A stretch of 64,000 nucleotides of DNA from Streptomyces xanthophaeus (GTDB lineage: Bacteria; Actinomycetota; Actinomycetes; Streptomycetales; Streptomycetaceae), in NCBI RefSeq assembly GCF_000725805.1, contig NZ_JOFT01000014.1:310001-374000 (forward strand). The letters run 5' to 3'. Below are positions 1 through 9,161 of the stretch, piece after piece. Within the stretch, counting starts at the first letter, position 1; every line of letters begins with the position of its first letter. A program made the translations under genes and the position numbers. Under the pieces are notes generated by a model. It ran no database searches and was not told the DNA's origin. It saw only the letters and a list, made by a program, of their open reading frames with translations.

Positions 1-456
1 GACCACGTCCTCCATCGGCTCGTTGCGGCTGCGGAAGCGGGCGGCCGCGTACCGGACGAGCGGGAGGTTGGCCTCGATCAGGGCGCCGCGCACCCGGCTG
101 TGCTCGCTGGTGCCCGGCTCCAGGCCCTTCAGCTGCCCGAAGAGGACCTGGGTGAGGGCCCGGGTGTCGGCGCCCCGGCCGGCGGGCCGAGGGGCGGGCG
201 GCGGCGGCTCCTCGGGCGGGTCCTGGCGGGGTTCCTGCCGCGGTTCCTGCTGCGGCTCGGGGCCGGCCTCCTGCCGGACTTCCTGCAGGACTTCCCGCCG
301 GGGTTCCTGTCGGAGCTCCTGCCGGGGTTCCTGTCGGAGCTCCTGCCGGGGTTCCGGCCTGAGCTCCTGCCGGACTTCGGGCCGGAGTCCCGGCCGGTAG
401 GGCTGGGGGTCCTGCTGAGGGGGCACCTGAGGCGCAGTACTGGCCGGCACGGTCAC
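1..456 (-). CDS. RNA polymerase sigma factor, SigB/SigF/SigG family (partial, 3' end outside window)
   Basis: The 5' part of a sigma-70-type stress or sporulation sigma factor; about 152 codons are inside the window. After a 90-residue Gln/Glu/Arg/Pro-rich head the protein enters sigma region 1.2/2.1, with the segments '[20 protein letters not shown]' and '[10 protein letters not shown]' typical of SigB/SigF/SigG proteins. These direct RNA polymerase to stress or spore-stage promoters. The GTG at 454-456 follows an AAGGGGT ribosome site; a second in-frame GTG lies two codons later. The head contains three 24-base DNA repeats (301-372). In S. coelicolor sigF lies in this position, but the symbol is not assigned because the diagnostic regions 2.4 and 4.2 are outside the window. 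Confidence 0.85.
   Translation of the reverse strand, partial: MTVPASTAPQVPPQQDPQPYRPGLRPEVRQELRPEPRQELRQEPRQELRQEPRREVLQEVRQEAGPEPQQEPRQEPRQDPPEEPPPPAPRPAGRGADTRALTQVLFGQLKGLEPGTSEHSRVRGALIEANLPLVRYAAARFRSRNEPMEDVV
301..372. repeat. three 24-bp tandem repeats inside the sigma-factor gene
   Basis: Units at 301-324 and 325-348 are identical; the unit at 349-372 differs only in its middle six bases. Read on the minus strand they encode the octapeptide RQELRQEP. Weaker Gln-Glu-Arg-Pro copies continue on both sides. The repeat lies ahead of the conserved sigma domains, so copy-number change would lengthen the N-terminal head without breaking the frame. Confidence 0.9.
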
Positions 457-596
457 GCCACCCCTTCAGTCAACTCATCCGTTAAAAGCGGTCATAGCAT
501 CACAAGAGATGTGCACTGTGTGCAAGCACCGTATAACGCCGTGTTGAGGGCAAGTTGGGCATAGCGGGGCATTATGCCCAGCAATGCGACACGAAA

Positions 597-624
597 AGCC
601 CCCCACCCGTCGGAGTGGGGGGCT
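597..624 (-). terminator. intrinsic terminator of the small membrane protein gene
   Basis: Perfect 10-bp stem, AGCCCCCCAC paired with GTGGGGGGCT, followed on the minus strand by TTTT. It sits 33 bases beyond the stop codon of the 53-residue membrane protein gene. Confidence 0.8.
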
Positions 625-656
625 GGGAAGTCAGGAAACCGCCTCAGCGTACGGGT

Positions 657-818
657 TCAGCGCACCAGTTCGGTCATGAACTCGCCGATACCGGATGCGG
701 CATCCGATATGCCTTGAAAACCTATTCCCACCATCTCGGCCGCCCGTTTGGGCTGGGTGATGATCACGAAGAGGACGAACACGGTGAGGACGCCCGTGAT
801 GAGCTTCTTGGTGTCCAT
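657..818 (-). CDS. small single-pass membrane protein
   Basis: A 53-residue protein starting MDTKKLITG, with one hydrophobic segment at about residues 5-20 (LITGVLTVFVLFVIITQ) and an amphipathic C-terminal part. I do not recognise a family. The ATG at 818 is preferred over an in-frame ATG at 851 because a GGGGAGG sequence lies 12 bases upstream and the extra residues look unlike a coding start. It stands alone with its own terminator at 597-624. Small conserved membrane proteins of this kind are common in Streptomyces; no function can be given. Confidence 0.65.
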   Translation of the reverse strand: MDTKKLITGVLTVFVLFVIITQPKRAAEMVGIGFQGISDAASGIGEFMTELVR

Positions 819-1232
819 GAACGGTGTCGGCCTCCCCAACCGGTACTGCAAAGTCGGGTGAGTCTAACCGGTCATGTTCGGACACTCACCCGGTCTTTAA
901 GGACCAAGGGCCCGGTACGAGGGGCCCTTTGCCGCTGCGTGAGCGGTTGCGGTGGGCGCAGGATTGATGTGAGCCCACCGGTTCTGGCAGGAAATCGGTG
1001 GGTGAGGGACAGGACCTCACTGCGGGGTCCGAGCCGCAAGCTTCCCCCTGACTGCGGCCCGGACTGGCAGGTTCTGCGTTCGTCGGGGGAAGTGGCTTGT
1101 CCCCCCGATGCCACTTCCCCCGTCCCACACGATGAAGGTCCCGACTCCGGTCGGGGCCTTCTTCGCGTGCCCGGGGCGCGGCCCCGGCTCGGTCGGCCCG
1201 ATGCCTCTGCTGGATGCTCCTGCCGGATGCCC
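819..1232. other. 414-base region without a supported gene; contains four hairpins
   Basis: Open frames here have no ribosome site and no recognisable protein. Four inverted repeats follow one another: 906-929 (AAGGGCCC/GGGCCCTT), 974-1002 (CCCACCG/CGGTGGG), 1084-1122 (13 bp, perfect) and 1134-1161 (12 bp with one G-U). The last lies 72 bases downstream of the secreted-protein gene and may be its terminator. The first lies upstream of the small membrane protein gene. Confidence 0.6.
1084..1122. repeat. perfect 13-bp inverted repeat
   Basis: CGGGGGAAGTGGC at 1084-1096 pairs with GCCACTTCCCCCG at 1110-1122 around a 13-base loop. There is no T-run on either side, so a simple terminator is not obvious. 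It is the strongest of four adjacent hairpins. Confidence 0.75.
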
Positions 1233-1523
1233 CTACTGGATGGCGCCGGCCAGGTCGGTGAGGGGCTGGACGGGGGCGATCACGGGCGCGAGGTGGTTCG
1301 GCAGCTCCATCAGCTGGTTGAGCTGGTTGGCGCCCTCGCTGAGCTTCGCGCCGATCTCCTGGACGGAGCCGGGCGTGGCGCCCGCGGGCATGCCCGGGGC
1401 CGCCGTCGGCAGGTCCGGGAGGGTGAGCGGGGCGATCGGGGAGGCCGAGGCGGCGGGAGCGGCGAGGCCCGCGGCGGCCCCCGCGAGGGCGATGGCGGCG
1501 AGCATGCGCTGGGTCTTGGTCAT
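1233..1523 (-). CDS. small secreted protein
   Basis: A 96-residue protein with a clear Sec signal peptide: MTKTQRM, then a hydrophobic core of Ala/Leu/Gly, then a cleavage region near ASASP at residues 24-30. The mature part of about 65 residues is rich in Pro, Ala and Leu (APLTLPDLPTAAPG) and contains an amphipathic stretch with LSEGANQLNQLMELPNHLAP. No Cys is present, so it is not a chaplin or rodlin. I do not recognise the family. The ATG at 1523 is chosen because the signal peptide begins directly there. Confidence 0.7.
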   Translation of the reverse strand: MTKTQRMLAAIALAGAAAGLAAPAASASPIAPLTLPDLPTAAPGMPAGATPGSVQEIGAKLSEGANQLNQLMELPNHLAPVIAPVQPLTDLAGAIQ

Positions 1524-1588
1524 GCCGTGACAACGGCTGCACGACCGCACGGTCACGCGGCTGTCCGCCGGACGGGAGCGAAAACGCC

Positions 1589-1620
1589 GAGAGCCCCGAC
1601 CCTTGCGGGGCGGGGCTCTC
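1589..1620 (-). terminator. terminator downstream of tRNA-Ser(CGA)
   Basis: GAGAGCCCC at 1589-1597 pairs with GGGGCTCTC at 1612-1620; the inner bases extend the stem. On the minus strand it is followed by GGCGTTTT. Confidence 0.75.
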
Positions 1621-1630
1621 GGTTCAAGAG

Positions 1631-1717
1631 CGGTAGCGGTGGGATTTGAACCCACGGATAGCTTGCACCATCACACGCTTTCGAGGCGTGCTCCTTCGGC
1701 CGCTCGGACACGCTACC
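1631..1717 (-). tRNA. tRNA-Ser (anticodon CGA)
   Basis: 87-nt cloverleaf with the long variable arm of serine tRNAs. The acceptor stem is GGTAGCG/CGCTACC with discriminator G, and the anticodon loop CTCGAAA lies between CACGC and GCGTG. It reads UCG codons. The 3' CCA is not encoded. Confidence 0.95.
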
Positions 1718-1774
1718 GAGAGAGAGCTTAGCCCAAGGTGACCCGTGTGCTGAAATCCGTGTCCCGCGGCCCCG

Positions 1775-2278
1775 TCACAGGCCCCGGAAGAAGTCCGTCA
1801 GCTGCCGCGCGCACTCCTCGGCGAGGACGCCGCGGACCACCTCCGGCCGGTGGTTGAGCCGGCGGTCCCGCACGAGGTCCCAGAGCGACCCGGCCGCGCC
1901 CGCCTTCTCGTCGTCCGCGCCGTAGACGACGCGCGCCACGCGCGACTGCACGAGCGCCCCCGCGCACATCACGCACGGCTCCAGGGTGACCACGAGGGTG
2001 CACCCCGGAAGCCGCCATTCCCCGAGCGCGGCGGCCGCCCGGCGCAGCGCCAGTACCTCGGCGTGCGCCGTCGGGTCGCCGGACGCCTCGCGCTCGTTGT
2101 ACCCGGTGGCGAGGAGATCCCCGTCCGGGCCGAGCACGACGGCGCCGACCGGCACGTCGCCGGCCGGCACCGCCCTGGCGGCCTCCTGGAGCGCCAGGCG
2201 CATGGAGTCCCGCCACGGGTCCCTTACGGGATCGGGGCCGTGCGTGTCGTGTGCGTGGGTCACGTGCGGGCCGGTCAC
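1775..2278 (-). CDS. tadA: tRNA-specific adenosine deaminase TadA
   Basis: A 167-residue cytidine-deaminase-fold enzyme that converts wobble adenosine 34 to inosine in tRNA-Arg(ACG). The zinc site is complete: H72-A-E74 with the catalytic Glu, and P101-C102-x-x-C105. The N-terminal 25 residues are a His/Asp/Pro-rich extension. The start is the GTG at 2276-2278. It overlaps the TAG of the upstream gene by one base (TAGTG), so the two genes are probably translationally coupled. The pairing with the upstream partner gene is the usual actinobacterial arrangement. Confidence 0.95.
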   Translation of the reverse strand: MTGPHVTHAHDTHGPDPVRDPWRDSMRLALQEAARAVPAGDVPVGAVVLGPDGDLLATGYNEREASGDPTAHAEVLALRRAAAALGEWRLPGCTLVVTLEPCVMCAGALVQSRVARVVYGADDEKAGAAGSLWDLVRDRRLNHRPEVVRGVLAEECARQLTDFFRGL

Positions 2279-2826
2279 TAGCGGACGGCCTCCAGGACCT
2301 CGGTGGCGCCGAGCGAGTCGGCGATCTCCGAGAGGGCGTCCCCGTCCAGGGTCATCAGCTGCTTGTGGGTCACCCCGAGGTCGTCCAGCAGGCGGGGATC
2401 GCCGAGCGGTCCGGCCGGTACCGGTTCCGAGCCGGTCCCGCCCGCCCGGTCCTCGTCGTCCTCCTCGTCCGTGAACGCGGTGACGGGTTCCTCCTCGCCG
2501 TCCTCGGTGCCGTCCAGGTCCAGTTCGTCGAGTTCGTCGTCCTCCTCGTCGCTGCCCAGCAGCTCTTTGGTAAGCATCGAGCCGTAGGAGCTGCGGGCGG
2601 CGAGGGAGGCGTTCGATACGAAGTACCGGGGGTCCTCCTCCCCGTCCACGCGGACGACGCCGAACCAGGCGTCCTCCTGCTCGATGAGGGCGACCACCGT
2701 GTCGTCGTCGACAGCGGCGGAACGGGCGAGATCGATCAGATCACTGAGGGACTCGACGTCGTCGAGTTCCATGTCGCTCGCTTCCCACCCGTCTTCGGTG
2801 CGCGCGAGCAGTGCGGCGAAATACAC
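2278..2826 (-). CDS. tRNA adenosine deaminase-associated protein
   Basis: A 182-residue acidic protein encoded directly upstream of tadA. It begins VYFAALLARTEDGWEASDME and contains 'VRVDGEEDPRYFVSNA', features of the actinobacterial TadA-associated family. A central Asp/Glu-rich segment (about residues 95-135) precedes a C-terminal part with 'DDLGVTHKQL'. The start is the GTG at 2826 with GGGAG seven bases upstream; longer frames upstream have no ribosome site. Its biochemical role is unknown. Coupling to tadA suggests a function together with the deaminase. Confidence 0.85.
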   Translation of the reverse strand: MYFAALLARTEDGWEASDMELDDVESLSDLIDLARSAAVDDDTVVALIEQEDAWFGVVRVDGEEDPRYFVSNASLAARSSYGSMLTKELLGSDEEDDELDELDLDGTEDGEEEPVTAFTDEEDDEDRAGGTGSEPVPAGPLGDPRLLDDLGVTHKQLMTLDGDALSEIADSLGATEVLEAVR

Positions 2827-3253
2827 CGTGACTCTCCCACTGGTCTTAGGCGTGCCGGTTGGAGGTCCCCCCGGCCGGAGGATGGGGTGGAACGGCCTGC
2901 TGCTCGCCGTCCGTGCCCCGCCCAATCGGCATCGTGGCAGAAACGGCGGCTTTGCGAGAGGTCTTCCGCGCTTGCGTCGTGCCGTGCCGTGCGGCGCGCG
3001 GCACGTAGGCGGGCCCGTGCACGGCGCTCCCGGCTCCCCGGCGGAGCCCGCGGGGGTGGCGCTGCGGGGCGGCGGGGCGGTGCCTCGCGGGGGTCCGGGG
3101 CGAGGGCGGCGCGGCCGGGCGCGGAGGCGGCGGGATTGGCCGAGCGGGCTGGCGTGTCCCGTTCACCTGGTCGGACCCGCGCTGCCCGGGTGGCGCTCCC
3201 CGCGGCCGCCGGGCCCGGGGCAGCGGCGGGTCACGGGTCGGGCCATCAGCCGG
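2827..3253. other. 427-base GC-rich region, no supported gene
   Basis: Lies upstream of the tadA operon, which is read leftwards, and downstream of the small basic protein gene. Frames on both strands are long only because of base composition and show no familiar protein. A CGTGCC-rich hairpin lies near 2980-3006. The promoter of the tadA operon should be close to 2830-2900 but I cannot point to clear -35 and -10 boxes. Confidence 0.5.
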
Positions 3254-3445
3254 TCACCAGCGGAAGGTGCGCATCCGCATCTGTTGGCGCATCCGGGCGG
3301 CCCGGGCGCGGCGGGGCTGGACCCGGTCCCGCAGCTCGCGCGCCTCGCTCAGGTCGCGCAGGAACTGCGCGCGCCGCGCCCTGCGCTGCGCCGCGGTCTC
3401 CGGCGTCTCGTACTCTTCGCTCTCGCTCGGCTGCGTCTCGGGCAT
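3254..3445 (-). CDS. small basic protein, conserved-type hypothetical
   Basis: A 63-residue, strongly charged protein starting MPETQPSESEEYETPET, followed by a likely helix with 'AQRRARRAQFLRDLSEAREL' and an Arg/Met-rich tail ending MRMRTFRW. The acidic head and basic coiled tail would suit nucleic-acid or protein binding, but this is inference only. The ATG at 3445 is the first start that excludes an unlikely Gly/Arg stretch upstream. I recall similar small proteins at this place in other streptomycetes. Confidence 0.6.
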   Translation of the reverse strand: MPETQPSESEEYETPETAAQRRARRAQFLRDLSEARELRDRVQPRRARAARMRQQMRMRTFRW

Positions 3446-3601
3446 CAGCACCACCCCGGGCTGGTCCGGTCGTCCTCCTCCGCCGGCGCGAAGCAGACCC
3501 CCCTGCACCCACCTTCCCCCGGACGGTGCGTTTGATGCCACCCCCGTGCAGGTCAGAGAGGTGGGGGCGCGGACGGGCACGGACGGGGGCGGCCGGACGG
3601 C

Positions 3602-4543
3602 TCAGGCGTCGTCGTGGAGCGTCGGTACGACGGCCACCGGGCCATGGGCGTGCTGCAGGACCGCGTTCGCCACCGAACCCATGAACAGCGACCTGACGCG
3701 GGGGTGGTGGCGGCCGACCACGACCAGGGCGGCCGACCGGGAGGCGCTGACGAGCCGTCCCGCAGGGTCACCGGGCACGGCGGCCTGCTCGACGGGCACG
3801 TCGGGGTAGCGGGTGCGCAACGGCGCGATCCGTTCGGTCTGGGACCGCAGCATCTCCCGTTCGGCCGGTACGGCGTCCCCGCCGTCGGCGAGCCCTTCCG
3901 GCGGGATCACCGCGAAGGGGCTGTCCACCAGCACCGTCGGCGAGGGCGGGATCGTGTACGCCGACACCACCTGGACGGTGGTCCCCCGTGCGGCGGCCTC
4001 GGCGAACGCGAAGTCGAGCACGTCGTCCGGGGTCTCCGCGGCGTGCAGTCCGAGCACCACCCGCCCGGCGGACGGCTCGTCGGCCACGTCGGCGGGCTCC
4101 GCGCGGCGCTCGGCGTGCGGGACCACCACCACCGGGCAGGGCGCGGAGGCGGCCACGGCGCGGCTGCTGGAGCCGAGGAGCAGGGTGGCGAAGCCGCCGC
4201 GGCCGCGGGAGCCCATGACGAGCATCCGTGCCTCGGCCCCGGCCACCCGCAGGGCTTCCGGGACCGAGCCCTCCAGGGCCTCGTAGCGGATCCCCGGCGG
4301 GAGCCCCGGACCGCCGCCGAGCAGGGCGGTGATCCGGTCGAGCACGGGGTCGGCGAACTTCTCCGGCTGGGAGGCGTCGTGCAGGGCGGCCCGGCGGCCC
4401 GCGTACAACTGGGCGTGGTCGGGCAGCACATGGGCGATCAGCAGCCCCGTACCGTGCCGCAGGGCCGCGCCCCTGGCCCACTCCAGGGCGGCGAGGCTGT
4501 GGTCGGATCCGTCGACGGCTGCGATCACGGGTGCGCTGTTCAC
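3602..4543 (-). CDS. universal stress protein with two UspA domains
   Basis: A 313-residue cytoplasmic protein made of two tandem UspA folds (about residues 1-145 and 155-310). The first domain has the full ATP-binding motif G-x2-G-x9-G-S (GSRGRGGF...LLGSSS). In the second domain the corresponding segment is GRHHPRVRSLFMGS, which lacks the second Gly, so nucleotide binding there may be lost. Such proteins act in survival under stress or stationary phase. It is transcribed away from upp, with 163 bases between the two starts. The start is the ATG at 4543. Confidence 0.9.
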   Translation of the reverse strand: MNSAPVIAAVDGSDHSLAALEWARGAALRHGTGLLIAHVLPDHAQLYAGRRAALHDASQPEKFADPVLDRITALLGGGPGLPPGIRYEALEGSVPEALRVAGAEARMLVMGSRGRGGFATLLLGSSSRAVAASAPCPVVVVPHAERRAEPADVADEPSAGRVVLGLHAAETPDDVLDFAFAEAAARGTTVQVVSAYTIPPSPTVLVDSPFAVIPPEGLADGGDAVPAEREMLRSQTERIAPLRTRYPDVPVEQAAVPGDPAGRLVSASRSAALVVVGRHHPRVRSLFMGSVANAVLQHAHGPVAVVPTLHDDA

Positions 4544-4648
4544 CAGTCCAGCGTGCTGGGCGGCCGGGCGGGGCGCATCCGCAGGGAGCGGCGGGCGCGG
4601 CCGCCGCTTCGGACGCGAAGGGGTCGCCTCAGCGCGTAGCCTTTTGGG

Positions 4649-4722
4649 TGCAGGTCGCGTCCGGCGGCCGTTTTTGCAGGTCGCAGGCTGAGTTTTGGAG
4701 GATGTTGTGCGTTTGCAGGTCG
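4649..4722. repeat. three direct copies of TGCAGGTCG before and at the start of upp
   Basis: Copies lie at 4649-4657, 4675-4683 and 4714-4722, 26 and 39 bases apart. The second and third are longer (TTTGCAGGTCG or TTTTGCAGGTCG). The third lies in the first codons of upp. The spacing is roughly whole helical turns, so they could be operator half-sites; this is inference. Confidence 0.5.
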
Positions 4723-5342
4723 TCGATCACCCCTTGGTGGCGCACAAACTCACCACGCTGCGCGACAAGCGCACCGACTCCCCCACCTTCCGGCGCCTCG
4801 CCGACGAGCTGGTGACCCTGCTCGCGTACGAGGCCACCCGGGACGTGCGCACCGAGCAGGCCGACATCGAGACCCCGGTCGGCCCGACCACCGGCGTGAA
4901 GCTCTCGCACCCGCGCCCGCTGGTCGTCCCGATCCTGCGGGCGGGCCTCGGCATGCTCGACGGCATGGTGCGGCTGCTGCCGACCGCCGAGGTGGGCTTC
5001 CTGGGCATGGTCCGCAACGAGGAGACCCTGGAGGCCTCCACGTACGCGACGCGCATGCCGGAGGACCTCTCCGGGCGGCAGGTCTACGTCGTGGACCCGA
5101 TGCTGGCCACCGGCGGCACGCTGGTCGCGGCGATCCGCGAGCTGATCAAGCGCGGGGCCGACGACGTGACCGCCGTGGTGCTGCTGGCCGCGCCCGAGGG
5201 CGTCGAGATCATGGAGCGCGAGCTGGCGGGCACGCCGGTGACGGTGGTGACGGCCGCGGTCGACGAGCGGCTCAACGAGCACGGCTACATCGTGCCGGGA
5301 CTGGGTGACGCGGGCGACCGGATGTACGGCTCGGCCGAGTAG
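4707..5342 (+). CDS. upp: uracil phosphoribosyltransferase
   Basis: A 211-residue enzyme of the pyrimidine salvage pathway (uracil + PRPP to UMP). The PRPP loop is at residues 130-138 (DPMLATGGT) and the C-terminal uracil-binding segment [13 protein letters not shown] is present. The length is that of the family. The GTG at 4707 is chosen because GGAGGA at 4697-4702 is correctly spaced and the protein then starts [10 protein letters not shown] like known actinobacterial Upp; a TTG at 4695 overlaps that ribosome site. A GC-rich hairpin follows immediately. Confidence 0.97.
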   Translation: MRLQVVDHPLVAHKLTTLRDKRTDSPTFRRLADELVTLLAYEATRDVRTEQADIETPVGPTTGVKLSHPRPLVVPILRAGLGMLDGMVRLLPTAEVGFLGMVRNEETLEASTYATRMPEDLSGRQVYVVDPMLATGGTLVAAIRELIKRGADDVTAVVLLAAPEGVEIMERELAGTPVTVVTAAVDERLNEHGYIVPGLGDAGDRMYGSAE

Positions 5343-5347
5343 GACCC

Positions 5348-5374
5348 GGCCGAGCCGCCCGGGGCGGCTCGGCC
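5348..5374. terminator. hairpin between convergent upp and LytR_C genes
   Basis: GGCCGAGCCGCC at 5348-5359 pairs with GGCGGCTCGGCC at 5363-5374. There is no T-run. Its position between two convergent stop codons suggests a shared terminator. Confidence 0.65.
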
Positions 5375-5376
5375 CC

Positions 5377-6042
5377 TCAGCAGTTCTTGGCGGGCGCGGG
5401 CACGGGGTTGGCCAGTGCGGCCAGCGCGTCGGCCGCGGCCTGCGGCGTACTGAGCTCCTTGAAGGCGTCACCCAGGATCAGGTCGACGTCCGCACCCTCG
5501 CGGGTGTCGGTCTGCTGGGTGGTGCCGGGCAACTGGGTGCCGAGCACGGAGAAGACCGCCTTGTCGGTGGCGGGGGAGCCCAGCAGTATCCCGGTGCCCG
5601 GGACCTTCTTGTCGAAGCCCGCGGGGGCGTTGCCGACGTTGCCGACGACGAAGCCGCGTTTGCGCAGTTCGTCGCCGACCGCCTTGGCGAGGCCGGCGCG
5701 CGGCGTGGCGTTGTAGACGTTGACCGTGATCTCGGCGGGCTGGGGCAGCTTGACCGCCGGTGCGGCCGAGGCGGAGGCCGCCGCGGGTGCGCCCTTGGCG
5801 GCCCGTTCGGCCGCCGCGGTCGGACAGTCCTTGGCGCCGGCAGCCGAGTTCCGTTTGGAGCCGTCGCCCTGGAACACGTCGATGAGCTGCAGTGCCCCGT
5901 AGCCGAGCAGGGCGAGCGCAAGGACCGAACCGAGCACGGCGAAGACGATGCGTCGACGACTCCGCTTACGGCTCATGCGGGGGTAGGCGGCTCCCGTGAC
6001 GCGGTACTTTCCGCCCATGCCGGGGGGAGTGAGCATGCTCAT
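5377..6042 (-). CDS. membrane-anchored protein with C-terminal LytR_C domain
   Basis: A 221-residue protein. An N-terminal cytoplasmic head with a basic patch (RKRSRRR, about 24-31) leads into one transmembrane helix (about 32-54). A Lys/Ala/Ser-rich linker follows, then an extracellular LytR/CpsA-associated C-terminal domain (about 100-215; it starts EITVNVYNATPRAGLA and contains GTGILLGSP). This domain often accompanies cell-wall glycopolymer ligases, but here it stands alone. A -10-like TACGCT at 6049-6054 (minus strand) would place transcription start at or next to the ATG, so the message may be leaderless. Confidence 0.85.
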   Translation of the reverse strand: MSMLTPPGMGGKYRVTGAAYPRMSRKRSRRRIVFAVLGSVLALALLGYGALQLIDVFQGDGSKRNSAAGAKDCPTAAAERAAKGAPAAASASAAPAVKLPQPAEITVNVYNATPRAGLAKAVGDELRKRGFVVGNVGNAPAGFDKKVPGTGILLGSPATDKAVFSVLGTQLPGTTQQTDTREGADVDLILGDAFKELSTPQAAADALAALANPVPAPAKNC

Positions 6043-6156
6043 GGGCGCAGCGTAGTGCGGCCCGGGGGCGATGCCTACTAAATGATCTGCTGATAGGTCA
6101 ATGGTGACCCGAAAGGCGCAATCTTCGCGAAGCGGAAGCCGCCCGAGCCACCGGGT

Positions 6157-6453
6157 TCAGTCCATTTCCAGCACGCGGGCGTGCAGGACCTGGCGCTGCT
6201 GCAGGGCGGCGCGCACGGCGCGGTGCAGCCCGTCCTCCAGGTAGAGGTCGCCACGCCACTTGACGACGTGGGCGAAGAGGTCGCCGTAGAAGGTGGAGTC
6301 CTCGGCGAGCAGCGTTTCGAGGTCCAGCTGTCCCTTGGTCGTCACCAGCTGGTCGAGCCGGACCGGGCGCGGCGCGACGTCCGCCCACTGGCGGGTGCTT
6401 TCCCGGCCGTGGTCGGGGTAGGGCTTCCCGTTTCCGATGCGCTTGAAGATCAC
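6157..6453 (-). CDS. conserved small protein with ParB-like 'DGLHR' motif
   Basis: A 98-residue protein of unknown role starting MIFKRIGNGKPYPDHGRES. The C-terminal half, YLEDGLHRAVRAALQQRQ, resembles the 'DG.HR..A' segment of ParB/sulfiredoxin-fold proteins, where it binds nucleotide. The homology is suggested only by this motif. It has been labelled a VapB-like antitoxin in some actinobacterial annotations, but no toxin gene is next to it. The start is the GTG at 6453. A -10-like TAGGCT lies a few bases upstream, consistent with a leaderless or near-leaderless message. Confidence 0.7.
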   Translation of the reverse strand: MIFKRIGNGKPYPDHGRESTRQWADVAPRPVRLDQLVTTKGQLDLETLLAEDSTFYGDLFAHVVKWRGDLYLEDGLHRAVRAALQQRQVLHARVLEMD

Positions 6454-6541
6454 ACGGAAAGCCTACCGGGCCGGTGCCTGCGGGCGCAGCCTCGCTGCGT
6501 CGGTGCAAAAGTGGCAACGGGTACCAATTCGGGAGTGATGC

Positions 6542-8149
<1,608 letters not shown>

Positions 8150-8236
8150 CGCGGCCCGGTTCCGGGCCGGCCGCTCCAGGAGGAATCGAGCGCACCGGGT
8201 GCCGGGACCGCTACGGGCGCTGACAGACTCGTGGTC

Positions 8237-9160
8237 ATGCGGACCGAACTCACCGACACCACCTCCAGCAAGGTCAACAGGGCCCTGCTCGAAGCCCGCC
8301 GGGCCATCGGCAGCCCCGCCATGGGGCTGGTGCTGACCCTCGTCCTGGTCACCGACGAGGAGAACGCGTACGACGCCGTGCGCGCGGCCTCCGAGGCGTC
8401 GCGCGAGCACCCGTGCCGCATCATCGCGGTGATCAAGCGGACCTCGCGGGGCCCGCACCAGCGCCGGGCGACCCGGCTGGACGCCGAGCTGCGCGTCGGG
8501 ACGGACGCCGGGACCGGCGAGATCATCCTGCTGCGCCTGCACGGTGCGCTCACGGACCAGGCGGGTTCGGTCGTCCTGCCGCTGCTCGTGCCGGACGCGC
8601 CGGTCGTGGCGTGGTGGCCCGCCGAGGCCCCGGCCGACCTCGCGGGCGACCCCCTGGGCGCCCTCGCACAGCGCCGGATCACCGACGCGGCCGCGGCTGT
8701 GGACCCGGTGGGCGCGCTCGACGTCCGGGCGGGCGGCTACCAGCCCGGGGACACCGATCTGGCCTGGACCCGGCTGACCCCGTGGCGGGCCCTGCTGGCG
8801 GCGGCCCTGGACCAGAAGCCGCTGGCGGTGACCGGCGCGGCGGTGGAGAGCGAGCCCGACAACGCGAGCGCCGAGCTGCTGGCGCGCTGGCTGGAGGACC
8901 GGCTGGGGGTGCCGGTGGACCGGGTGGCGACCGACGGCCCGGTGATCACCGGAGTGAGCCTGCGGACCGCGGGCGGCGAGATACGGGTGGACCGGCCCGC
9001 GGGCGCGCTGGCCACGCTGATCCTGCCGGGGAGCCCCGACCGCAAGGTCGCCCTGAAGATCCGCAGCGGCGCCGAGCTGATCGCGGAGGAACTGCGCAGG
9101 CTCGACGCGGACGTGGTCTACGGCTCCGCGCTGCGGCGCCCGGCTCCCGAGACGGCCTAG
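8237..9160 (+). CDS. opcA: OpcA family protein (glucose-6-phosphate dehydrogenase assembly protein)
   Basis: A 307-residue protein that matches OpcA along its length. It has LTDTTSSKVNRAL at the start, LTLVLVTDEENAYDAVRAA, LPLLVPDAPVVAWWP in the middle, and TDLAWTRLTPWR. OpcA assists activity of glucose-6-phosphate dehydrogenase (Zwf) in the oxidative pentose-phosphate path. Neither zwf nor other pentose-phosphate genes are next to it here, so it may be an additional paralogue. The ATG at 8237 is preferred over a GTG two codons earlier; no ribosome site is obvious for either. It ends two bases before the convergent MerR gene. Confidence 0.85.
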   Translation: MRTELTDTTSSKVNRALLEARRAIGSPAMGLVLTLVLVTDEENAYDAVRAASEASREHPCRIIAVIKRTSRGPHQRRATRLDAELRVGTDAGTGEIILLRLHGALTDQAGSVVLPLLVPDAPVVAWWPAEAPADLAGDPLGALAQRRITDAAAAVDPVGALDVRAGGYQPGDTDLAWTRLTPWRALLAAALDQKPLAVTGAAVESEPDNASAELLARWLEDRLGVPVDRVATDGPVITGVSLRTAGGEIRVDRPAGALATLILPGSPDRKVALKIRSGAELIAEELRRLDADVVYGSALRRPAPETA

Positions 9161-9161
9161 G

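Noticed and set aside
2684..3535. A 283-codon plus-strand frame upstream of the stress-protein gene
   Set aside because: It has no ribosome site, overlaps two better-supported minus-strand genes and looks like random GC-rich sequence.
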